Positions 26,270 through 34,923 of a DNA stretch of 64,000 bases are shown here, piece by piece; the first letter of the stretch is position 1, and each line of letters begins with the position of its first letter. Made by a program: the position numbers and the translations under genes. The notes beneath the pieces were generated by a model, which did no database searches, was not told the origin of the DNA, and saw nothing but the letters and a program-made list of their open reading frames with translations. Source of the stretch: Collinsella aerofaciens (GTDB lineage Bacteria > Actinomycetota > Coriobacteriia > Coriobacteriales > Coriobacteriaceae); NCBI RefSeq assembly GCF_028209885.1, contig NZ_JAQLEM010000005.1, positions 31,319 to 95,318 on the forward strand. Reading direction: 5' to 3'.

Positions 26270-27028
26270 TCACTCCTCGCTCTGCGAATACGAAGCGTCC
26301 AAAATCTCCTGCGCGTAAGCGCGCTCCTCGGGCGTGAGCCGCGCCGTCTCGATCAAGTCGGGACGCCAGCGGCAGGTGCGCTCGATGGCGTTCTTGCGAC
26401 GCCAGACATCGACCTTGGCGTGATCGCCGCTCACAAGCACCGGCGGCACGCCCTCGCCGTTGAACTCGGCGGGACGGGTGTACTGCGCGTACTCGAGCAG
26501 GCCTCCGTCCTCGGCGGTCGAGAACGACTCGTCCACATTGCTCATCTCGTCGCCCAGGGCGCCGGGAATCAGGCGTACGACGGCATCGGCAACGACCATA
26601 GCGGGAAGTTCGCCACCCGTAAGCACGTAGTCGCCGATCGACAGACGCTCATCGGCATACGCATACGCACGCTCGTCGACGCCCTCGTAGCGGCTGCACA
26701 CAAACAGCAGGCGCTCACTTTTGAGCAGGCGCTCGGCCACATGTTGCGTAAAGGGCTCGCCACAGGGGGTGAAGAACACTACGGTGGGCTTGGGACCCTC
26801 GGAGCTGATGGCCTCGATGGCCTCGGCAATAGGCTCGACCTTCATGAGCATGCCCTGCCCGCCGCCGTACGGCTCGTCATCGACGGTACGATGGCGGTCG
26901 TGCGTCCAGTCGCGCAGGTTATACGCCTTAAAATCAAAAAGGCCGGCCTTGCGGGCGCGGCCCAAGATCGATGTGGACATGACGGGCTCAAACATCTCGG
27001 GAAAGACCGAAAGGGTCTCGATCAGCAT
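26270..27028 (-). CDS. trmD: tRNA (guanine-N1-)-methyltransferase
   Basis: This 252-aa SPOUT-class enzyme methylates G37 of tRNAs and prevents frameshifting. It has the N-terminal TLSVFPEMFEP start, the AYNLRDWT and DDEPYGGGQGM segments, and the knotted cofactor-binding region with YEGVDERAY and SIGDYVLTGGELPAMV. The C-terminal domain contains the usual HAKVDVWRR segment. ATG at 27028 has AGGGAGG upstream. It follows rimM by 10 bases, the standard order. Confidence 0.97.
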   Translation of the reverse strand: MLIETLSVFPEMFEPVMSTSILGRARKAGLFDFKAYNLRDWTHDRHRTVDDEPYGGGQGMLMKVEPIAEAIEAISSEGPKPTVVFFTPCGEPFTQHVAERLLKSERLLFVCSRYEGVDERAYAYADERLSIGDYVLTGGELPAMVVADAVVRLIPGALGDEMSNVDESFSTAEDGGLLEYAQYTRPAEFNGEGVPPVLVSGDHAKVDVWRRKNAIERTCRWRPDLIETARLTPEERAYAQEILDASYSQSEE

Positions 27029-27038
27029 GTTGTCCTCC

Positions 27039-27560
27039 CTACTTGTCCATATCGATCAGGCCGTCCATAACGTGGACGGAAATTGTTCCTGTGTCGGGAA
27101 GATCGAGCACGACCTGCTCGATCACGGGAATCAGTACCTCGCCGTACCGATCGCCCTCAACAACCCAAACATCGTTAGCGGGCGTCGACATGATCTCTAC
27201 GATCGTGCCGAGCAAACCGAAGCGCTCGTCGACCACCTCGCGACCCATCAGGTCGGTATAGGCAGCGTCGAGCGAATCGAGCTCAAAATCGTCACGATTT
27301 GCCAGCACGTAGCATCCCGTGATGCCCTCGGCGGCCGTCAAGTCGTCAATGCCCTCAAACGAGACCAGATCGCCATCGCCCGTATCGGTGACGGACACGA
27401 CCGTGCAAAAGCGGTCGCGCTTGAGCGCCGGCGGCGTCAGGGCGACGCGCATACCCGGCTCTAATACAGAAGGAAGCCCCCGCAGCGGCTGCGCGAGGAC
27501 TTCCCCCTTCCTTCCGTGCGGCTTGACAACACGGGCGATGTTTTTGTACTGGAACCTCAA
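27039..27560 (-). CDS. rimM: Ribosome maturation factor RimM
   Basis: This 173-aa protein assists assembly of the 30S head and binds S19. The N-terminal barrel begins IARVVKPHGRKGEVLAQP, the typical opening, and a C-terminal PRC-barrel follows (LMGREVVDERFGLLGTIVEI). The start is TTG at 27560, four bases after the khpA stop; the ribosome binding site is close (AGGA, short spacing). It lies between khpA and trmD. Confidence 0.93.
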   Translation of the reverse strand: MRFQYKNIARVVKPHGRKGEVLAQPLRGLPSVLEPGMRVALTPPALKRDRFCTVVSVTDTGDGDLVSFEGIDDLTAAEGITGCYVLANRDDFELDSLDAAYTDLMGREVVDERFGLLGTIVEIMSTPANDVWVVEGDRYGEVLIPVIEQVVLDLPDTGTISVHVMDGLIDMDK

Positions 27561-27564
27561 GGTC

Positions 27565-27849
27565 CTAGCCCAGAACCTCTACCTCGACAGCAGTGTCGAG
27601 GCGAGCGGCCAGTGCACGGGCGAGCGTGCGAATGGCCTTGATGGTACGGCCACGACGGCCGATGACCTTAGCGACGTCATCCTCGGCGACCGAAACCTCA
27701 ATCGTAGAGGCGTCGTCACCATCGATGACCTCAAGGCTCACGGAATCCGGGTCGTCGACGATCTGAACAACGAGATATTCGACGAGATCGGCGATGCGAT
27801 CTGAGAGCATTGCCTCACCCTCGAGCTGTGCAGCGTCAACCTCAGGCAC
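27565..27849 (-). CDS. khpA: KH-domain RNA-binding protein KhpA
   Basis: This 94-aa protein has one KH domain with the GxxG loop in AKVIGRRGRTIKAIRTL (about residues 60-76). KhpA (YlqC) proteins bind RNA with KhpB and influence cell elongation and division in other Gram-positive bacteria. The start is GTG at 27849 with AGGAG 6 bases upstream. Its place between rpsP and rimM is standard for this family. The first 14 residues before LSDRIADLVEYLV are an extra N-terminal stretch. Confidence 0.9.
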   Translation of the reverse strand: MPEVDAAQLEGEAMLSDRIADLVEYLVVQIVDDPDSVSLEVIDGDDASTIEVSVAEDDVAKVIGRRGRTIKAIRTLARALAARLDTAVEVEVLG

Positions 27850-27852
27850 GAT

Positions 27853-28194
27853 TTACTCCTCGGCGCCCTCAGCGGCCTCAGCGGCAGCCTTAGCGGCCTC
27901 GGCCTCTTTGGCGAGCTGCTTCTTGGACTTCTTGACGACGGTCTCGGTCTTCTCGCCCTCGTTGGCGGCCTTGACCAGAGCGGCGACGGCGTCGGTGAGC
28001 TGAGCGCCCTTGGACTGCCAGTCGGCGATCTTCTCGAGATCGAGGTTGATGGTCTTGGGGGCGGTCATCGGGTTGTAGCGGCCAACCTCCTCGATGATAC
28101 GACCGTCACGCGGGGCGCGGGAATCGGCGACGACGACACGGTAGTACGGACGCTTCTTAGCGCCGTGACGAGCAAGGCGAATCTTGACTGCCAA
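27853..28194 (-). CDS. rpsP: 30S ribosomal protein S16
   Basis: This 113-aa protein has the S16 core [20 protein letters not shown], then [19 protein letters not shown]. The C-terminal 35 residues are a Lys/Ala/Glu-rich tail, as in many actinobacteria. The start is TTG at 28194 with GGAGGAG 6 bases upstream. The frame stays open for 12 more codons upstream, but these do not resemble S16. It is first in the rpsP-khpA-rimM-trmD-lepB operon. Confidence 0.97.
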   Translation of the reverse strand: MAVKIRLARHGAKKRPYYRVVVADSRAPRDGRIIEEVGRYNPMTAPKTINLDLEKIADWQSKGAQLTDAVAALVKAANEGEKTETVVKKSKKQLAKEAEAAKAAAEAAEGAEE

Positions 28195-28250
28195 AGGAAA
28201 CTCCTCCAACCAAGCAGCTTTAGGCTGCAACTACAAACAAACAGTTGAAC

Positions 28251-28279
28251 ATAATACGCCATCGACGCGGGCAGGTGAA
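28251..28279 (-). promoter_or_regulatory. Promoter of the rpsP operon
   Basis: On the minus strand TTCACC (28274-28279), a 17-bp spacer and TATTAT (28251-28256), about 55 bases before the rpsP start codon. The -35 matches the consensus at four of six positions. Confidence 0.55.
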
Positions 28280-28383
28280 GTCCGTGAGACCAACTTCTTC
28301 GGTGTAGTCGAGGGCAAATCCATATCTTAGACAAGAATTCGGGATTTGCAAGCACATACACGCACCCCACATGAGCTGCGCGG

Positions 28384-28420
28384 TATACTCATGACATGGA
28401 AAGACGCGAACATACATACG
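28384..28420 (+). promoter_or_regulatory. dinB -10 box and possible LexA box
   Basis: TATACT at 28384-28389 is a good -10, with no clear -35. Just downstream, CGAACATACATACG (28407-28420) matches 11 of 14 positions of the CGAACATATGTTCG-type Gram-positive SOS box. It lies between the expected start of transcription and the chosen dinB start. SOS control of dinB is an inference. Confidence 0.4.
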
Positions 28421-28434
28421 GTTATGAGGATGCC

Positions 28435-29649
28435 ATGGGCGTCACGCCGCCTCCCTGGACGGGTCCGGCGGTGGGCCTGATGGACCTTGATGCGTTTTTT
28501 GCGAGCGTGGAAATGCTCGATCATCCCGAATGGCGCGGAAAGCCGCTCATCGTGGGCGGAGACGCCGATTCGCGTGGCGTCGTGTCCACGTGTTCGTATG
28601 AGGCGCGTCGCTTTGGCGTGCACTCTGCCATGGCCTCGGCCGAGGCGCGGCGCCTGTGCCCGCAAGCCATTTGGACGCACGGGCACTTTGATCGCTACCA
28701 CGAGGTGAGCGCGCAGGTCATGGCGATTCTCGCCGACGAGACCCCGCGCGTTGAACGCGTATCCATCGACGAAGCCTTTATCGATATCACACCGGGTCGC
28801 TTTGCGCCCGAAGACCCGCTGCTGGTTGCGCAGCGCATCAGCGATCGCGTGGCAGCGCTGGGGGTGACCTGCTCCATTGGCGTGGGCTGCAACAAGACGG
28901 TCGCAAAAATCGCAAGCGAGCGGGACAAGCCGTTTGGGCTGACCATCGTGCGCCCTGGAACCGAGCAGCGCTTTTTGGCCGCGCTGCCGGTATCTGCTAT
29001 GAGCGGCATCGGACGCTCGGCCGAGGAACGGCTGCGCCGCATGCGCATCTACACGCTTGGCGAGCTGTCACGCGCACCGGAATCCACCTTGGCCTCTATT
29101 TTTGGCGTCAACGGCGAACGCATGCGCCAACGTGCGCTGGGGCTCGAAATCTCCGAAGTCACAAGTCTCGATGAAGAGCGCGAGGTCAAGTCGGTCAGCA
29201 ATGAACGCACCTTTGCGAAAGATTTGACTGAGCGCGGGGACATCGAAGCGGCGATTGCGCTGTTGGGAGAGTCAGTGGGACGCCGTCTGCGCCGTCAGGG
29301 GCTGACGGGTGCCACGGTAACGCTCAAGCTTAAGTATTCGTATGGCAGCGGGCGTACGGCACAGCGCCGGCTGACGCATCCGACCGACGATGAGAACATC
29401 TTTGTAGCGGTGGCGCTCGAGCTGCTCGACAACATCTGGCAGGAAGGCATGCATGTGCGCCTGGCGGGCATCGGCATGAGCGACTTCGACCATCAGGGCG
29501 GCATCCAGACCGACCTGTTCTGCGAAGTCGACGACCGCGGAGCCCAATCCAGCGACCGTCGCGACCTCTCGGTCGCCATCGACGCCGTCCGAGACAAATT
29601 CGGCGACACCGCCCTTTCCTTCGGCCGCCAATCCCGCTTCAAAAACTAA
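28435..29649 (+). CDS. dinB: DNA polymerase IV (Y-family translesion polymerase)
   Basis: This 404-aa polymerase copies past damaged bases. Catalytic motifs: MDLDAFFASVE near the N-terminus, ARRFGVHSAM, and RVSIDEAFIDIT with the second acidic pair. SIGVGCNKTVAKIAS and a helix-hairpin-helix (MSGIGRSAEERLRRM) follow, then the little-finger domain. I chose ATG at 28435, with GAGGA upstream. The earlier ATG at 28396 would sit within a few bases of the likely transcription start. It is the only plus-strand gene between 1.3 and 50 kb. Confidence 0.94.
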   Translation: MGVTPPPWTGPAVGLMDLDAFFASVEMLDHPEWRGKPLIVGGDADSRGVVSTCSYEARRFGVHSAMASAEARRLCPQAIWTHGHFDRYHEVSAQVMAILADETPRVERVSIDEAFIDITPGRFAPEDPLLVAQRISDRVAALGVTCSIGVGCNKTVAKIASERDKPFGLTIVRPGTEQRFLAALPVSAMSGIGRSAEERLRRMRIYTLGELSRAPESTLASIFGVNGERMRQRALGLEISEVTSLDEEREVKSVSNERTFAKDLTERGDIEAAIALLGESVGRRLRRQGLTGATVTLKLKYSYGSGRTAQRRLTHPTDDENIFVAVALELLDNIWQEGMHVRLAGIGMSDFDHQGGIQTDLFCEVDDRGAQSSDRRDLSVAIDAVRDKFGDTALSFGRQSRFKN

Positions 29650-29652
29650 TCT

Positions 29653-29679
29653 TTTTTGGACGGGGCTTTTTGCTGCCTT
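29653..29679. repeat. Degenerate REP-like core after dinB
   Basis: The sequence TGGACGGGGCTTTTT, followed by GCTGCC, repeats the core of the palindromic units (TGGGACGGGGC...GCTGCC in the left unit at 21622) but lacks the GTAGCTAA ends. GGACGG here can pair with CCGTCC at about 29680-29685, so it may double as a dinB terminator. Confidence 0.5.
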
Positions 29680-29697
29680 CCGTCCGACACGGCATGG

Positions 29698-29820
29698 GTA
29701 GTCAATTTGGGACGGGGCTATTTTAGCTACCTCTATATCTCGGTTGAACTTCATCCCGGCCCACAATCATTCACCGTCAGGCAAAGGGTAGCTAAAATAG
29801 CCCCGTCCCAAATTGACTAC
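29698..29820. repeat. Perfect inverted pair of REP-like units (cluster 2)
   Basis: Unit 29698-29730 and unit 29788-29820 are exact reverse complements over all 33 bases, separated by 57 bases. The left unit starts GTAGTCAATTTGGGACGGGG and ends TTTTAGCTAC. The arrangement matches a BIME (two REP units facing each other). It lies downstream of both dinB and the convergent transposase gene. Confidence 0.92.
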
Positions 29821-29843
29821 CCCGGATGCCCGGTTTGGTGGCC

Positions 29844-29875
29844 GTAGCAAAATTACCCCGCCTGAAATGAGCTAC
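29844..29875. repeat. Diverged REP-like unit at the 3' end of the transposase gene
   Basis: A 32-base unit with GTAG...CTAC ends, ACCCCGCC in the core position and GAGCTAC at the end. It has the same orientation as units 29788-29820 and 30723-30755. Its last bases form the TAG stop of the RAYT gene (29872-29874). Confidence 0.7.
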
Positions 29876-30621
29876 TTTTCAACTTTGACTTTTTGAATCG
29901 TGCAGTGGCCGATGCCCGTGAGGCGCACGATCTGCTTGATCGAAAAGCCCTCGCTTTTGAGCTTGCGGATACAGTCATCACGCACGCCCTTTGGCAGAGC
30001 TTTGAGATGGTGAGGCTCGTAAGGTTTGAGCAACGCCTGCGCAAACTCAAGCGCGTCAGCATCACTCACGTGAGCGCCATAACGGAAGCAATAGCCATTG
30101 GGCTCGCCCGAGGTACTAAATGCAAAAAACCTCTGGGAATTCCCGAGCAACTCGAGCACGCAATCAGTCTTACAAATACCCGGATAGCCCATATACTCGC
30201 TAAAGCTGCTCCAGCGATAGAGCGAAGCAGTGTCAATTCTGGCTTTCGCAGGGTTATCGTGAATGTAACGAACGCAGCTGAGCAGCTGATCATCATCAAG
30301 AATCGGCACGCTCTTAAATCGATCCTGGAAGAGTGGACCCTTTCTGCCTGTCTTAGAATTGAAATACATGGCATACCCCGTCGTAATCGAATGCATGCAA
30401 TCACTCAGATGAGCATGCTCATCGTCAAGCAGAAGATGAATATGGTTATCCATAAGGCACCACGCGATGACATCAACTTTGAACTTCTGGCATTTCGAAG
30501 CAATCAGCCGAATCAAATAGAGTCGATCATCCTCATCCTCAAATATCAGCTGACCACCACACCCCTTTTGAACGACATGGTAAAAGCCATATTCAGAGAT
30601 TTCTCGCGCAGTCCGAGTCAT
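29872..30621 (-). CDS. REP-associated tyrosine transposase (RAYT, Y1_Tnp)
   Basis: This 249-aa protein is an IS200-like HUH single-strand transposase of the chromosomally fixed RAYT type. The HUH metal motif is in MDNHIHLLL (near residue 60). The nucleophile Tyr lies in VRYIHDNPAKAR and is followed by YRWSSFSEYMGYPG, both typical of TnpA-REP proteins. The C-terminus carries a helix-turn-helix-like segment (GFSIKQIVRLTGIGHCTI), also seen in this family. I chose ATG at 30621 with AGGAGGG 7 bases upstream. Base composition is visibly more AT-rich than the neighbours, suggesting transfer. It is flanked on both sides by palindromic units whose GTAG ends resemble the tetranucleotide that RAYTs recognise beside REP hairpins. 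It has no IS ends and probably acts on REPs. Confidence 0.9.
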   Translation of the reverse strand: MTRTAREISEYGFYHVVQKGCGGQLIFEDEDDRLYLIRLIASKCQKFKVDVIAWCLMDNHIHLLLDDEHAHLSDCMHSITTGYAMYFNSKTGRKGPLFQDRFKSVPILDDDQLLSCVRYIHDNPAKARIDTASLYRWSSFSEYMGYPGICKTDCVLELLGNSQRFFAFSTSGEPNGYCFRYGAHVSDADALEFAQALLKPYEPHHLKALPKGVRDDCIRKLKSEGFSIKQIVRLTGIGHCTIQKVKVEK

Positions 30622-30722
30622 ACGCATTCCCTCCTCTACAGACAAGAATTACGTTACCCGAGCCAGAGCAGAAAAAAACGTACTGGGTGCGACAAATCGC
30701 GTTGTTCGGCGAACGGTAGGTG

Positions 30723-30755
30723 GTAGCTAAAAAAGCCCCGTCCCAAATTAGCTAC
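30723..30755. repeat. REP-like unit upstream of the transposase gene
   Basis: A 33-base unit with perfect 8-bp inverted ends, GTAGCTAA...TTAGCTAC, and a GCCCCGTCCC core. It is preceded (minus-strand reading) by CAAAA, the same flank as at the PPDK regulator stop codon. It lies about 100 bases upstream of the RAYT start codon, so the gene is bracketed by units. Confidence 0.9.
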
Positions 30756-30761
30756 TTTTGG

Positions 30762-30804
30762 GCAAAAGAAAGCCGGGCAGCTGCAAATGGTGCAACTGCC
30801 CGGC
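30762..30804 (-). terminator. Intrinsic terminator of the rsfS transcript
   Basis: GCCGGGCAG (30772-30780) pairs with CTGCCCGGC (30796-30804), with a further TTGCA...TGCAA-type pairing in the loop. On the minus strand TTTCTTTTGC follows. Confidence 0.85.
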
Positions 30805-30816
30805 AAACGGATAAGG

Positions 30817-30852
30817 GTAGCTAAAAAAGCCCTGGCCCAAGCAAAGCTCTAG
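30817..30852. repeat. Degenerate REP-like unit at the end of rsfS
   Basis: It begins GTAGCTAAAAAAGCCC exactly like the unit at 30723 but the second half has decayed (TGGCCCAAGC, then GCTCTAG). The rsfS stop codon (30849-30851) lies at its far end. Confidence 0.6.
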
Positions 30853-31304
30853 AGGAGGTTGAGGGGGAGCTGGGGGGCGTCGCCCCAGAGCTTCTCGAGA
30901 CGGTAGAAGTCACGTGCCTCGGGGGTGAAGACGTGGACGACGACTGAACCGTAATCCATGAGCATCCAGGTCTTCTGCTCGCGGCCCTCGATGGAGAACG
31001 GGTGCTCACCGCAAGCCTCGGCGACCTTCTCCTCGATCTCGTCGACGATAGAATCGACCTGACGGTTGTTGGTACCGGTGGCGAGCACAAAGTAGTCGCA
31101 CACGTCGGAGAGCTCAGTCAGGTCGAGCACCTGAACGTCCTCGCCCTTCTTGTCGTAGGCAGCCTGCGCGGCGGCGCGGGCGACATCCTCGGCGGCGACA
31201 CCGCTCGTGGACAGCGAGGCGGCGGTACGGTCGGACGTGGCAACGAAGCTCTTGTGCTCCACACCTTCAAGAATCTGCTCGTCGGTCATGGTCTCGTCGG
31301 CCAT
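30849..31304 (-). CDS. rsfS: Ribosomal silencing factor RsfS
   Basis: This 151-aa protein binds L14 and blocks subunit joining when nutrients are short. The core spans about residues 40-145: AQAAYDKKGEDVQVLDL, SDVCDYFVLATGTNNRQV, WMLMDYGSVVVHVFTPEAR, and FYRLEKLWGDAP. The first 40 residues are a low-complexity acidic/Ser extension absent from most homologues. ATG at 31304 has AGAGG upstream. It is last in the rplU-rpmA-obgE-nadD-yqeK-rsfS series; nadD-yqeK-rsfS is a standard cluster. The stop codon lies in a degenerate palindromic repeat. Confidence 0.94.
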   Translation of the reverse strand: MADETMTDEQILEGVEHKSFVATSDRTAASLSTSGVAAEDVARAAAQAAYDKKGEDVQVLDLTELSDVCDYFVLATGTNNRQVDSIVDEIEEKVAEACGEHPFSIEGREQKTWMLMDYGSVVVHVFTPEARDFYRLEKLWGDAPQLPLNLL

Positions 31305-31332
31305 GGAATACCTCTTTCTAGACGCACCCGAG

Positions 31333-31941
31333 CTAGCGTAGCTGGGCGTAATGGTTGTAAATCGTAATAGCCGTGGGATAAAGATAGCGCCCGGACTGGA
31401 TCACGTAGACCAGACCCTGCGCAAAACAGGAGAAGAACAACTCGTCAAGCGTCGACTCCCCCACCATCTTGCGCAGCGCGTGGGCATAATCACCATGGCG
31501 GTTGGGTTCGATGGCATCGGCAACAAAGACCACCATATCGAGCGGCGTCATATCGCAGGCGCCCACGGTGTGACGGTCGACAGCCTGAAAGACCGCCGGC
31601 GACAGCTCGGGAAAAAGCTGCGGAAGCTCATAGGCGGCAACCGGGCCATGCAAAAGCGGCGTCGCGGCAGACGGAGAGCCGGCAATCTTAATGCCGTAAT
31701 GCAGAGCGCGCGTGACCAGCTCGTCGTCGGAGAGCACCTTGTCCCAGTCATGAATCAGGCCGGCGGCGGCGGCATCAAAGCGGTCGACACCGTATACCTC
31801 GGCTAGATGCAGCGCAGTCTCGGCAACCCCGAGCGAATGCACGTAGCGCTTACGTTTATCTTTCATACGCACATCGAGCAGCTCTTGAATGCGCTTGAGG
31901 AGCGCGCGCTCATCGCCCTCAAACTGATCCTCTACCGACAA
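31333..31941 (-). CDS. yqeK: HD-domain hydrolase YqeK (probable Ap4A hydrolase)
   Basis: This 202-aa protein belongs to the YqeK family, HD-superfamily enzymes that in Gram-positive bacteria split diadenosine tetraphosphate symmetrically. Metal ligands are visible: His in KRYVHSLGVAETA, the HD pair in GLIHDWDK, His in LLHGPVAAY and a late Asp in VVFVADAIEPNR. The start is TTG at 31941 with GGGGG 6 bases upstream. It lies between nadD and rsfS, as usual. Confidence 0.9.
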   Translation of the reverse strand: MSVEDQFEGDERALLKRIQELLDVRMKDKRKRYVHSLGVAETALHLAEVYGVDRFDAAAAGLIHDWDKVLSDDELVTRALHYGIKIAGSPSAATPLLHGPVAAYELPQLFPELSPAVFQAVDRHTVGACDMTPLDMVVFVADAIEPNRHGDYAHALRKMVGESTLDELFFSCFAQGLVYVIQSGRYLYPTAITIYNHYAQLR

Positions 31942-31953
31942 CGTAGACCCCCA

Positions 31954-32631
31954 TCACTCAAAATCTTCTTGACCCAGATCGGCATACAACCCGCGTTTGC
32001 GAATATAGCCGAGAACGGACTCGCTCGTAAGATAGCGCACGCTCATGCCACGGGCAACTCGCTTACGAATGTTGGTCGAGCTAATCGCCAGCGCCGGAAT
32101 CTGGATATAGCGCACGTCAAACGGCAGGCCCGACTCTTTGATTCGCGCGCGAGCAGTATCGATATCAAAGCCCGGTCGCGTCGCCGCAATGAACGTGGCA
32201 AGCTCGGCGATTCGGTCGGCATCATGCCAGGTAACAATATCGATAATCGCGTCGGCGCCCGTAATAAAGTAGAGCTTTACCTGCGGCGGATAAAAGTCGC
32301 GAAGGGCATGAAGCGTATCGGCCGTGTAGGTTACGCCCGGACGGTCGATCTCGAACCGACTCGCCAAAAAGGCCGGGTTCGCGGCGGTGGCGAGGACCGT
32401 CATGGCATAACGGTCCTCGGCAGGCGTCACCGGCTTGTCAAGCTTAAAAGCAGGAGAGCCCGCCGGCATAAAGAGCACAGCGTCCAAGTCGAGGGACTCG
32501 CGCGCCTGCTCGGCGGTCACCAGGTGCCCGTAATGAATGGGATCAAAGGTGCCACCCATAATGCCGAGCCTAAACTCCTGCCCGTCCTCTAGAGGAAGCT
32601 CGGGCAGACCGATTCCACCGCGCAGCGACAT
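31954..32631 (-). CDS. nadD: Nicotinate-nucleotide adenylyltransferase
   Basis: This 225-aa enzyme adenylates nicotinate mononucleotide in NAD synthesis. The nucleotidyltransferase motif is GIMGGTFDPIHYGHLV (HxGH variant IHYGH) about 25 residues from the start, and the ISSTNIRKRVARG motif is near the C-terminus. The first 20 residues are an extra N-terminal stretch. ATG at 32631 lies three bases after the obgE stop codon. Confidence 0.95.
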   Translation of the reverse strand: MSLRGGIGLPELPLEDGQEFRLGIMGGTFDPIHYGHLVTAEQARESLDLDAVLFMPAGSPAFKLDKPVTPAEDRYAMTVLATAANPAFLASRFEIDRPGVTYTADTLHALRDFYPPQVKLYFITGADAIIDIVTWHDADRIAELATFIAATRPGFDIDTARARIKESGLPFDVRYIQIPALAISSTNIRKRVARGMSVRYLTSESVLGYIRKRGLYADLGQEDFE

Positions 32632-32634
32632 GGC

Positions 32635-34113
<1,479 letters not shown>

Positions 34114-34186
34114 CTACAAAAAAGAGGGAGACCCTTGAATCCTAAAACTCAAGTGCCTCCCACATATGTGCTCTATGAAGGGTGAA

Positions 34187-34444
34187 TTACGCGTTCGCGA
34201 GCGGGCGTACGCTGACCCTGTGCTTGATACCCTTGTGGAACTCAACGGTACCGTCGACCAGCGCGAACAGCGTGTCGTCCTTACCACGGCCAACGTTCTC
34301 ACCCGGGTGGATGTGCGTGCCGTGCTGACGGACGAGAATCGTGCCCGTGGTTACCGTCTGGCCGGCATAGCGCTTCGTGCCAAGGCGCTGACCGCGGGAG
34401 TCACGGCCATTACGGGAGGAACCGAGTCCTTTTTTGTGTGCCAT
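34187..34444 (-). CDS. rpmA: 50S ribosomal protein L27
   Basis: This 85-aa protein begins [21 protein letters not shown], the usual L27 N-terminus, and then has [20 protein letters not shown] and [17 protein letters not shown]. There is no Firmicute-style cleavable N-terminal extension. ATG at 34444; rplU is 33 bases upstream. Confidence 0.98.
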   Translation of the reverse strand: MAHKKGLGSSRNGRDSRGQRLGTKRYAGQTVTTGTILVRQHGTHIHPGENVGRGKDDTLFALVDGTVEFHKGIKHRVSVRPLANA

Positions 34445-34477
34445 TGTGTATACCTACTCTTTCGTTACGAGTGTAAT

Positions 34478-34852
34478 CTACTCGGCGACGGGAGCCTCGG
34501 CAACAGCCTCAGCCTCTGCCTTGACAGCCTTCTTGGCGCGGGAGGTAGCCTGAACCTTCACGATCTTCAGCTTGGTGAGCTGCTGACGGTGACCCTTCAG
34601 ACGACGATAGCGCTTGCGCTTGTGGAACTTGAAGACCAGCTGCTTCTCGCCCTTGAACTGCTCAACGATTTGAGCGGTAACCTTGGCCTTGGCCAGCTTG
34701 TCGGGATCGGTGACGATCTTCTTACCATCGTTGAGGAAGATAACCGGCAGGGTGACCTTGTCGCCCTCATTGCCCTCGATCTTCTCGACGGTGATGACAT
34801 CGTCGGTGGCGACCTTGTACTGCTTGCCGCCCGTGTTAACGATTGCGTACAT
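34478..34852 (-). CDS. rplU: 50S ribosomal protein L21
   Basis: This 124-aa protein has the L21 signature: MYAIVNTGGKQYKV at the N-terminus and KFHKRKRYRRLKGHRQQLTKLKI late. A 25-residue Ala/Glu tail follows. I chose ATG at 34852; an upstream ATG at 34873 adds seven unconserved residues. Its own promoter overlaps the end of the gene upstream. Confidence 0.97.
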   Translation of the reverse strand: MYAIVNTGGKQYKVATDDVITVEKIEGNEGDKVTLPVIFLNDGKKIVTDPDKLAKAKVTAQIVEQFKGEKQLVFKFHKRKRYRRLKGHRQQLTKLKIVKVQATSRAKKAVKAEAEAVAEAPVAE

Positions 34853-34894
34853 GTTTACTTGCCCTTCATGCATCAGTTAGTGCAACAGCCGAAT

Positions 34895-34923
34895 ATAGTA
34901 GCAGGCGAAAATACCCCCGTCAA
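34895..34923 (-). promoter_or_regulatory. Promoter of rplU-rpmA-obgE
   Basis: On the minus strand TTGACG (34918-34923), a 17-bp spacer and TACTAT (34895-34900). The -35 overlaps the stop codon of the upstream gene. This is one of the best promoters in the window. Confidence 0.75.

Noticed and set aside
29872..30621. Ordinary IS200/IS605 insertion sequence
   Set aside because: No TnpB or orfB is present and there are no subterminal IS hairpins with defined ends. The protein is of the longer RAYT type, and the flanking units recur elsewhere without the gene.
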